The notes below the pieces were generated by a model. That model had not been told where the DNA came from. It made no database searches and saw only the letters and a program-made list of their open reading frames with translations. Shown in pieces: positions 56,534 to 63,381 of a DNA stretch of 64,000 bases (its first letter is position 1; each line of letters opens with the position of its first letter). The position numbers were made by a program, and so were the translations under genes. Source of the DNA: JAEMQF01 sp963850525 (lineage in GTDB: Bacteria > Pseudomonadota > Gammaproteobacteria > Burkholderiales > Burkholderiaceae_C); assembly GCA_963850525.1 (NCBI GenBank), contig CAWKLQ010000008.1:62001-126000 (forward strand), read 5' to 3'.

Positions 56534-56826
56534 GCCTCCAACCCCAGTTGCGCGCGCAGCCGCGTCGCCAGATCGGGCAGCGGCACCTCGCCTTGCAGGT
56601 CGGGAACGATCAACACCAGCGGCGCAGGCGCGGCCAACGCTTCACGCAACTCGGTGTCGGCAATCGCCGCCGCCACCGCAGACGACACCAGCACCAGCGG
56701 CGAGTGCGAGCGCGCCCAACCGAGCGCGGCAGTCTCAGCGCCGACGCGAGGCGTGTGCACGCGCGCCCCGGCAAGGCGGTAACCGGCGGCGCTGACTTCG
56801 TCGCCGAGGTACAGCGGTGCACTCAT
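56530..56826 (-). CDS. A/V-type ATP synthase subunit F
   Basis: 98 aa from the ATG at 56826 (MSAPLYLGDEVSAAGYRLAG); starts at 56853 (ATG) or 56856 (GTG), overlapping the subunit K stop, would add 9-10 residues. The opening GDEVSAAGYRLAG and the loop LVLIVP...EVPLPDLATRLRAQLGLE fit the small Rossmann-like rotor subunit F. Overlaps E by 4 bases. Confidence 0.82.
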   Translation of the reverse strand: MSAPLYLGDEVSAAGYRLAGARVHTPRVGAETAALGWARSHSPLVLVSSAVAAAIADTELREALAAPAPLVLIVPDLQGEVPLPDLATRLRAQLGLEA

Positions 56827-56852
56827 GCCACCCGGCCCGGTTGCGGCGTCCA

Positions 56853-57212
56853 TCACCCGAGCCGGTTCAGAATCAGGATCGACACGATCAGCCCGTAGAT
56901 CGCAATGCCTTCGGCCAGGCCGATGAAGATCAGCAAGCGACCGAACAGATCGGGCTTTTCGGCAAGCGCGCCCACCGCTGCCGCGCCGACCTTGGCCACC
57001 GCAAATCCGGCACCCAACGACGACAGCCCGGTCGCGAGCGCCGCGCCGACGAGCGCCCAGCCGGTGTCGGCCGCAGCGCCCTTGGCAACGGCGCTTGCGG
57101 AATCCACCTCAGCCACCGCGCTCGTTGCCCACAAGAGCAGCAGCGTCGCGGCCAGCGCGACGATGAGCGTCAGCGCGATCAGCGCGGCAGGAACCACGTG
57201 CAGTTTTTTCAT
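56853..57212 (-). CDS. A/V-type ATP synthase membrane rotor subunit K (c-type ring)
   Basis: 119 aa. Leading hydrophobic segment (~8-30) ending in a signal-peptidase-like SAVA, then two membrane helices (51-80 with GLSSLGAGFAVAKVGAAAVG; 91-116) with the ion-binding glutamate E101 (GLAEGIAIYGL). If the leader is removed the mature 85-aa hairpin resembles Thermus subunit L. The Ser/Thr usually following the Glu in Na+-binding rings is not seen (E-G-I), so H+ coupling is more likely (inference). Overlaps subunit I by ATGA. Confidence 0.9.
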   Translation of the reverse strand: MKKLHVVPAALIALTLIVALAATLLLLWATSAVAEVDSASAVAKGAAADTGWALVGAALATGLSSLGAGFAVAKVGAAAVGALAEKPDLFGRLLIFIGLAEGIAIYGLIVSILILNRLG

Positions 57213-59053
57213 CGAGCCTCCGAGTGCGTGAACGGTGGCGCCGACAGCGGGCGAAACGCCCGACCCTGGCCGCGCATGAAGCGTGTGAAGAATTCGAACA
57301 GCACGAGCCGTGTTGTCTGAATCGACACGACCATCACCTCGAGCACGATCACGACCGCGTTGCCGACGATTAGCACGAGCGCCTTGGCCAGGCTGCTCTC
57401 TGCCGCGTCCATCAAGGCGACAACCGCCGAGGCCAGGCCGGCGTGCGCGAGCGCAAACGCACCCACGCGCGCGAACGACAGCGTGTTGATGAGGATTTGC
57501 AGCGTTTTCTCGAGCAGCTCGCCGATCGCGCTGAATGCGGCGCCCGCGCGCTTGGCCAGCACGGCGTGGCCGATGCAGAAGTGCAGCGCTGCGGCAGCAG
57601 CGACGATGAATCCGGTCGGAGCGACAAACGCCGCGAGCAGACCCAGGTAGACGACGATCAGCGCCGCGTCGGTCAGCAACCATTCGCGCCACTGCTCGCG
57701 CCACAGCGCTTCGAGCGCATTCAGGCTCAAGCCCAGCGTCAACAGCAGCGCGCCGGCGAACAGCGGCGCAAGCAGCACCGGCAGCGGCTCATCGAGCGGG
57801 TGCAGCCACAGCGCGGGCAATACGCTGTGCACGCCGAAGACAGCGCCGAACAACACGCCGAACATGGCCGCCGACAGCCCCCCCGCCATCATCAGTCGCG
57901 TGATGGGATAGCGCTTGCGCAAGAACCAGCCCGCGGCGGCGAGCACCAGGCCCTGGCCGACGTCGCCGAACATGTAGCCGAACAGCAGCGGCACGACGAT
58001 TGCGAGCAAAACGCTCGGATCGGCCTCGCTCGACGACGGCATGCCCAGCGCCCGGCTGAAGATTTCGAACGGCCGCACCCAGGCCGGGTTGCGCAGCAAC
58101 ATCGGCGCCTTGCGGTGCGCGGGGGCTGCCGCGAAATGCAGCAATGCGCGCGCGCCGCTGCTCTGCAACGCATGCGCGAGGGTTTCGCCGCTCAGGTCGC
58201 TCGACCAGCCGGTGATCCAGCAGAGCAGCGCTCCGGATTCGAGCGCGTGCACGTTGTGCATCAACCATTCCAGCCGGTTCGCGTCGCCGAGCGCACACGG
58301 CAGGTCATGGCGCTCGTGCAGCGCCGCGAGCGCAGCGTGCTTTTCGCCCGCTTCTTGCTCGATCGCGGCGAGGCGCTCGCGCACATGTGCCCGGTTGCGC
58401 TCGGCATCGGCGCGCAGCCAGGCCGCCGGTTCGTGCGCGCTGCCCTCGAGCGCCGTCACTGCCTGCGCGACCGAGCGCAGCGCCTGCGTCGGGCCGGCAA
58501 CGAGCAAGTGCGCCGCACCGTCGATCTCCCGGTGGCTGGCGAGCGTCTCGAGCTCGCCGGCGTCGGCCGGGAATGCCTTCTCGGGCTCGATGCCAGGGGG
58601 CAGGACGAACAAGCGCACGCTCAACTGCGGGCCGGCGCCGGCCAGGTGCGCCGGATCGAGCGTGCCTTCGCGGAAAGCTTCGAGCACGCTTTGCCAGAGC
58701 AGCAACTCCTGCTTCTCGACGTCGCCGCGCTGCAGTGCTTGAACCAACGGTTCGCCGTCGCGAACCCAGGCGCGCAGCGCCACCAGGCAACGCTCCAACG
58801 TGGTCACGGGCGGCTCGGGGAATGCCGAGGGCCGGCAGGCTTCAGGCGCTGGCCAGTACGCCGCATAACGCGCTGCCAGATCGGCGTATTGGGTGAGCAG
58901 CGGCAGCGTGTCGCGCAGCAGCTCGGGCAGCCCTTGGCTGCCGCGCGCTTCGAGTTCGACGGCGCCGGTGCGCGCCAGCGCTTCGAGCACGAGCGTCGCG
59001 TCGTCGCGCGCCGCGAGGATCTCGAACCAGCGTGCCGGGCGGGGGCGCAGCAT
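57209..59053 (-). CDS. A/V-type ATP synthase subunit I (membrane stator)
   Basis: 614 aa. The N-terminal ~330 residues are soluble with alternating helices; the rest holds seven to eight membrane helices, including LLFGYMFGDVGQGLVL and the family ending LTLGLSLNALE...SFARVGAFALAHAGLASAVVALMDA. The functional arginine region of V-type a/I subunits (VVSIQTTRLVLFEFFTRF) lies near the C-terminus. It provides the ion half-channels. Start overlaps the preceding gene's stop by one base (TGATG). Confidence 0.93.
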   Translation of the reverse strand: MLRPRPARWFEILAARDDATLVLEALARTGAVELEARGSQGLPELLRDTLPLLTQYADLAARYAAYWPAPEACRPSAFPEPPVTTLERCLVALRAWVRDGEPLVQALQRGDVEKQELLLWQSVLEAFREGTLDPAHLAGAGPQLSVRLFVLPPGIEPEKAFPADAGELETLASHREIDGAAHLLVAGPTQALRSVAQAVTALEGSAHEPAAWLRADAERNRAHVRERLAAIEQEAGEKHAALAALHERHDLPCALGDANRLEWLMHNVHALESGALLCWITGWSSDLSGETLAHALQSSGARALLHFAAAPAHRKAPMLLRNPAWVRPFEIFSRALGMPSSSEADPSVLLAIVVPLLFGYMFGDVGQGLVLAAAGWFLRKRYPITRLMMAGGLSAAMFGVLFGAVFGVHSVLPALWLHPLDEPLPVLLAPLFAGALLLTLGLSLNALEALWREQWREWLLTDAALIVVYLGLLAAFVAPTGFIVAAAAALHFCIGHAVLAKRAGAAFSAIGELLEKTLQILINTLSFARVGAFALAHAGLASAVVALMDAAESSLAKALVLIVGNAVVIVLEVMVVSIQTTRLVLFEFFTRFMRGQGRAFRPLSAPPFTHSEAR

Positions 59054-59835
59054 CAGGCCGCCCTCGCACAGGGGAACAAGACGCGCCTGAGCAGTTCGGC
59101 GCGTAGGCGCTCAAAGTCGAGCGCGCACAAGCTGATGTGGATGAACGCCGCAGCCGGTTCCAGCACGGCGCGACGCAGCAACATCGTCAGTAACGCACGC
59201 AACGCGCTGCGTTGCGGCCACGCCTGGCCGCCGGGGGCGTCGGCGAAAGCCTTGAAGTGATCGAGCAGCAGGTGCAGCGACTGCGCCAGCGTGTCGTCGT
59301 CGCCGCGTCCATCAGACTTGTTCGCTGCCCGCGGCATCCGGCGCTGAAACTCGTCGTGCCACGCTTGGCCTATCGTGTGCGGTGTCGGCCAGGCCAGCGC
59401 CAGCGCGGCATACGGGCCGGCACTCAACAGCGCAGCTCGCGCTTGCGGCGGCGTCGCGACCAGCTCGCGCCAGGTGCTGTCGTCGTGCATCCATGCGAGC
59501 GGTTCGCCGCCGCGCGCCAGGTGCTGCAGCAGCGCGAGATCGGGCAGGACGGCGCACCAGGCGATCGGCGCCTGCCACGCCGCAGGCATCCATGCCGCGA
59601 CTTCAGCCACGAGCGCACGCCAGTGGCCGTGCAGGATCGCCTCGGTCTGATGCGGCGTGCTGTCCACGCCGATGCCCAGCAACCAGCGTCGCAGCCCGGT
59701 CGCGCGCGCCGCATCGAGCAAAGGTGCGAGGTCGCGCAGCGCGGCGATGCGGCGCCACGCGGCTTCATCCGGGCGCTCGCCCTGGCGCGCACAAAGCCTT
59801 GCGTGAGCGTATTCGAGGCTGCCGCAGTCGATCAC
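59053..59835 (-). CDS. Probable A/V-type ATP synthase subunit C-like protein (divergent)
   Basis: 260 aa from a GTG that overlaps the upstream stop as GTGA. Mainly helical and Trp/Leu/Ala-rich, no membrane helix, no motif I can name with certainty. Its start (MIDCGSLEYAHARLCARQG) resembles the Y-x-x-A-R-x-R-x opening of subunit C/AC39 proteins, and it fills the position of the otherwise missing rotor-cap subunit in this operon. The assignment is by context and should be treated as tentative. Confidence 0.6.
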   Translation of the reverse strand: MIDCGSLEYAHARLCARQGERPDEAAWRRIAALRDLAPLLDAARATGLRRWLLGIGVDSTPHQTEAILHGHWRALVAEVAAWMPAAWQAPIAWCAVLPDLALLQHLARGGEPLAWMHDDSTWRELVATPPQARAALLSAGPYAALALAWPTPHTIGQAWHDEFQRRMPRAANKSDGRGDDDTLAQSLHLLLDHFKAFADAPGGQAWPQRSALRALLTMLLRRAVLEPAAAFIHISLCALDFERLRAELLRRVLFPCARAA

Positions 59836-60188
59836 GGTGGCGCTCCGATCAGTTCCCGCGCGAGCGTCCGCACCGCCTGTTGCAGGCTCGCGGACTCACC
59901 TGGCGTCAGCGGTTGCGTGCCGCCCAGCGCGGCAGCCTGCGCGTCGATCGCGGCGAGGTCGACGGCGAGTTTGCGCTCGAACGCGTCAACCACCGCGCGC
60001 ATGCGCCGCTCGGTGCGTTCAGCCACCGTGCGCGCGGCACTGCGCGCGTTCTCGGCGATTCTCTGCACCTCACTGCGCGCGTGTTCGACCGACTCGTGCG
60101 CGCTGCGCTCCGCGCCGAGCACCTGGGCAATCGCTGCTTCGGCGACGTCGTTGAACGCGAAACTGCGCTGCGCCTCGATGCTTTTCAC
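59832..60188 (-). CDS. Probable A/V-type ATP synthase subunit G/H-like peripheral stalk protein
   Basis: About 118 aa from a GTG at 60188; the open frame begins at 60245. The central part (ERSAHESVEHARSEVQRIAE...) is a long amphipathic Ala/Glu/Arg helix typical of the small stalk subunit G/H that pairs with E. First gene of the ATPase operon. No enzymatic motif. The start codon and exact family are uncertain. Confidence 0.65.
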   Translation of the reverse strand: MKSIEAQRSFAFNDVAEAAIAQVLGAERSAHESVEHARSEVQRIAENARSAARTVAERTERRMRAVVDAFERKLAVDLAAIDAQAAALGGTQPLTPGESASLQQAVRTLARELIGAPP

Positions 60189-60291
60189 GGTGTGACCCGG
60201 CTGATGGACCCCACGCAGATTGCGGCCTGCGCGAGCGCGGCGCATTGACCTGCCTCAAAGGCGCGGCAGCCGGTGCGCCGATTCACCCGAT

Positions 60292-61290
60292 TCACATCTG
60301 CGCAATCCGCCCCTCGCTGATGAGAGGCGCGTAAAGCCGCGTGTCCGCTGCGATGCGCTCGCGCAAGGCCTGCGGCGTGGACGGCGTGATCTCGAAGCCG
60401 GCGCGGTCTGCTTGGCTGCGCACTGGGGCCGTCATGAGCGCGGCGACGATGTCGCGCTGCAGTTGCGCGAGCACCTGCGGCGGCGTTCCGGCCACGCCCA
60501 CGAGGGCGGCCCAGGGGTGCATTTCGACGCCGGGTGCGCCGGCTTCGAGCAGCGTCGGGATCAGCGGGTGGCCTGCCAGGCGCTGCTTTGCGGCGACGGC
60601 CAACGGCCGCAACCGGCCGCTCGCAAACAGGCCGGCGACCGTGTTGACCCCGAACGCAGTGAAATCGACATCGCCCGACACGACGCCGGCAAGCAGCGCC
60701 CCCGCGTCCTTGAACGGCACGTGCAGAATCTGCACGCTGGCTGCGCGCGCCAGGAGCTCGATCGCGACGTGGCTCGCATGGCCGTTGCCGAGCGTCGCGT
60801 AGCTGACGCTGCCGGGCGCGCGGCGCGCAGCGTCGAGCAACTCGGTGATGCTTCGGTACCGGCTCGAGCCACCGACCCAGAGCACGAAGGTCGCACGGAA
60901 CAGCAGCGTCAGCGGCTCCAAATCGCGCACCGGGTCGTAAGACAAGGCCGCGTGCAGCAGCGGATTCACCGCGAGCGTTGCGGTATCTGCCAGAAAAAGC
61001 GTATGGCCGTCGGCCGCCACGCGCCGCGCCTCGCCAAAGGCGACGATTCCCGACGCGCCGGGTTTGTTGTCGACAAGCACCGGCTGGCCCCAGCTGTGGC
61101 TGAGCTGCTGCGCGACGCTGCGCGCGACGACGTCGGGGCCCACCCCCACCGAGTACGGAACGACGATTCGCACGGCTCGCGCCGGAAACACCGCTGCACG
61201 TGCGGACCACGATTGGGCCCCGGGCCACACGGCGGGTAGGCACGCCAGCGTGGCGAGCAATTTGCGGCGAGGGATGCAGGGCGTATCCAT
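60292..61290 (-). CDS. Bug/TctC-family substrate-binding protein, probable Tat substrate
   Basis: 332 aa. The N-terminus contains RRKLLATLACLPAVW, a twin-arginine-like signal. The family core follows: FPARAVRIVVPYSVGVGPDVVAR, LVDNKPGASGIVAFGEARR, and the later P-F-K-D-A-G segment. Periplasmic binding protein of unknown ligand; no TctAB genes nearby. It is separated by 103 bases from the ATPase operon on the same strand and divergent from the DUF2892 gene. Confidence 0.92.
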   Translation of the reverse strand: MDTPCIPRRKLLATLACLPAVWPGAQSWSARAAVFPARAVRIVVPYSVGVGPDVVARSVAQQLSHSWGQPVLVDNKPGASGIVAFGEARRVAADGHTLFLADTATLAVNPLLHAALSYDPVRDLEPLTLLFRATFVLWVGGSSRYRSITELLDAARRAPGSVSYATLGNGHASHVAIELLARAASVQILHVPFKDAGALLAGVVSGDVDFTAFGVNTVAGLFASGRLRPLAVAAKQRLAGHPLIPTLLEAGAPGVEMHPWAALVGVAGTPPQVLAQLQRDIVAALMTAPVRSQADRAGFEITPSTPQALRERIAADTRLYAPLISEGRIAQM

Positions 61291-61443
61291 CGGAACAGGT
61301 GAGTGACTGGCGTTGCGACGACCGGTCTGGCAACGCCGTCATTGTGCTCAGCTGACCACTGCTTTGGGCTTGAGCAATCACAAGGCATGGCCGCCTGCGC
61401 CGGGTCAAGATCCAGCCAAGAGGCAAGAGCAAAGGAACCGACC

Positions 61444-61983
61444 ATGCCACACCGGAGCAGGTTCTACATCGTTCCCACGAATCGCTGGTACATCGAGCGC
61501 ACCGTCTGGCTCATCGCCGGCGTCGTGCTTCTCATCGCGACCGCATTGGCCGCGCTGGTGCATCCGCTGTGGGTGCTTGGCGTAGCGGCCGCTGCGGCCG
61601 CGTCCATCCTCGTCGCCTTGACGGGCTTTTGCATCGTCGGCAACCTGCTCGCCATGCTGGGTTTCCAGCCGAAACTCGCCCGCCCCGGCTGGAAGACCGG
61701 CAATTGGTACGTCATGCAGACGGACCGCTGGTACCTCGAGCGGCGCATCTACCTCGTCGTGGGAGTCAACCTGCTCGTCGCGTCCAGCCTGTCGCTGCTG
61801 CACAGCCCCTGGTGGCTGGCGTTCACCGGCTTCGTCGGCGGCGCCATGGTCTGGTTCGCCGCGACCGGCTTTTGCATCATGGCCAATGGCTTGTACTGGC
61901 TGGGGGCGGAGCCGCGGTTGGTGCCTGGGGATGGGGCAATGCGCGGCCAGCCGTCGTCTATTGCTGAGCCGCACCCGCTGTGA
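61444..61983 (+). CDS. Membrane protein made of two DUF2892 units
   Basis: 179 aa from the ATG at 61444 (AAAGGAACC upstream). Residues 7-79 and 88-159 are two versions of the same unit: NRWYIER / DRWYLER, then two hydrophobic helices, then TGFCIVGNLLAMLGFQPKL / TGFCIMANGLYWLGAEPRL. DUF2892 units occur singly in YgaP-type rhodanese membrane proteins; here no rhodanese is attached. Each unit keeps one Cys in the second helix (TGFC). Probably a four-helix inner-membrane protein; role unknown. Confidence 0.87.
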   Translation: MPHRSRFYIVPTNRWYIERTVWLIAGVVLLIATALAALVHPLWVLGVAAAAAASILVALTGFCIVGNLLAMLGFQPKLARPGWKTGNWYVMQTDRWYLERRIYLVVGVNLLVASSLSLLHSPWWLAFTGFVGGAMVWFAATGFCIMANGLYWLGAEPRLVPGDGAMRGQPSSIAEPHPL

Positions 61984-61999
61984 ATGCGTCCGATCAGGA

Positions 62000-63175
62000 T
62001 CAGCTCCTGCCCGGCAAGGCCATGCCTTCATTGAGGATGTCGGCGTAGCGCGTGTAGCTGAACACCCGGCCGCGCTGCTTGCGCGTGAGCTCGGTGACCA
62101 TGCCGATGCGCTCCAGGTGCGCCAATGCCTTGTTCACGGTCGCAGGCGTGAGGCCGGTGGCCGCGGACAGCGACGCGGCGGTGGCGATCGGCTTATGCTG
62201 CAAGGCCTGGTGCAGCACGACTGCAGACACCGCGGCGCGGCCCAGGCCGGCGATGCGCAGACCGTCGGCAGACGCCAATTCCAGCAGGCGCTTGGCCGTC
62301 GCGGCGGCCTGCGTGGCGCTGCCCAGCACGGCGTCCGCAAAGAACTCCAGCCAGGTTTCCCAATCGCCCGACATGCGCACCGCGTTCAGCAACTCGTAAT
62401 AGGTCTGCCGGTGTTCCTTGAAGTGCAGACTCAGGTACAAGAGCGGCTCGCGCAGCAGACCGTCGGCAGTAAGTTGCAGCGCGATGAGCAGGCGGCCGAC
62501 TCTGCCGTTGCCATCGAGAAACGGGTGGATGGTCTCGAACTGGACATGCGCCAGCGCGGCCTTGATCAGCGGCGGGGTTGCCTCAGGCAGGCCGTGCAGG
62601 AATCGCTCGAAGTGCTTCAGGCATTCGCTGATTTCATTCGCCGGAGGCGGCACGAAGACCGCGTTGCCGGGCCGCGTGCCACCGATCCACACCTGACTGC
62701 GGCGGAACTCACCCGGGGCCAGCTTGGCGCCGCGCCCCTCGCTGCCCATGAGCACTTCATGCACTTCGCGGATCAGGCGCAATGAAAGCGGAAATCCCCC
62801 ACGCAGCCGCGAGAGGCCGTGTTCCAGTGCCGCCACGTAGCGGCTCACCTCGCGCGCGTCTTCCAACGGCACACCCGGTTGTTCGTCCAACTCGAACAAC
62901 ATGAGGTCGGCGAGCGAGGATTGCGTCCCCTCGATCATCGACGACAACACGGCCTCCTTGCGCACAAAGCTGTAGAGCAGCAGCGCCGCGTTCGGCAGCA
63001 GGTCGGTCACCGCATCGAGCCGGCCGAGTGCGAGCAGCGCGGCGTCGAAACGGCCGCGCAGCGCCGGCGTCCATTCAATCGCCGGGCGCGGCGGCAGGGG
63101 TGCCGGGACGAAGGCCTTGAATGCCTCGCCGGCGGCGGCAACTTTGACGTAGTGACCTTGAAGTGCGCGCTTCAT
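62000..63175 (-). CDS. Fic-domain protein (AMPylase type) with N-terminal inhibitory helix and C-terminal winged helix
   Basis: 391 aa. The Fic motif HPFLDGNGRVGR (217-228) is complete, with catalytic H217. The inhibitory helix motif (S/T)xxxE(G/N) is present as SSMIEG (78-83), class II Fic. The C-terminal ~85 residues (ATAASLSAATGLTPATVNKALAHLERIGMV) form a winged helix. Known Fic enzymes transfer AMP to target hydroxyls; the target here is unknown. A 14-bp inverted repeat (63184-63218) directly upstream suggests autoregulation. No antitoxin gene beside it. Confidence 0.92.
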   Translation of the reverse strand: MKRALQGHYVKVAAAGEAFKAFVPAPLPPRPAIEWTPALRGRFDAALLALGRLDAVTDLLPNAALLLYSFVRKEAVLSSMIEGTQSSLADLMLFELDEQPGVPLEDAREVSRYVAALEHGLSRLRGGFPLSLRLIREVHEVLMGSEGRGAKLAPGEFRRSQVWIGGTRPGNAVFVPPPANEISECLKHFERFLHGLPEATPPLIKAALAHVQFETIHPFLDGNGRVGRLLIALQLTADGLLREPLLYLSLHFKEHRQTYYELLNAVRMSGDWETWLEFFADAVLGSATQAAATAKRLLELASADGLRIAGLGRAAVSAVVLHQALQHKPIATAASLSAATGLTPATVNKALAHLERIGMVTELTRKQRGRVFSYTRYADILNEGMALPGRS

Positions 63176-63183
63176 CCGTGCGG

Positions 63184-63218
63184 CAACCTAAATTAGCTGG
63201 AGTCGCTATTTTAGGTTG
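63184..63218 (-). promoter_or_regulatory. Palindromic operator before fic
   Basis: CAACCTAAATTAGC (63184-63197) and GCTATTTTAGGTTG (63205-63218) form a 14-bp inverted repeat with one mismatch and a 7-base spacer, in a markedly AT-richer patch than its surroundings. It starts 9 bases before the fic ATG and includes TAAAAT on the minus strand, a possible -10. Likely binding site of the Fic winged helix or another dimeric regulator (inference). Confidence 0.7.
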
Positions 63219-63381
63219 GCGACATTTCATAAAACAACCCCAGCTCGCCCAGGCGGCACTTCGCCGTGTGGCACTTGGCGCACTTGTTCGCCGCGATCAA
63301 GTCCTCGGCGGGGCCGGCAAAAGCGCTGCCGGCCAGAGCGATGGTGGCGCTGGCTGCAGCGATGTTGAAGCGCAGTTTCAT
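63211..63381 (-). pseudogene. Truncated class I cytochrome c gene
   Basis: Strong ribosome site (AAGGAGGG) and ATG at 63381, overlapping the hoxX stop as ATGA. The product starts with a signal peptide (MKLRFNIAAASATIALAGSA, cleavage after FA), then mature GPAEDLIAANKCAKCHTAK with the haem motif CAKCH (34-38). After about residue 41 the sequence (CRLGELGLFYEMSPT) no longer resembles a cytochrome and stops at residue 56, inside the fic operator. The distal Met ligand and two thirds of the fold are missing. Probably an inactive remnant, truncated when the fic segment was joined. Confidence 0.65.
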
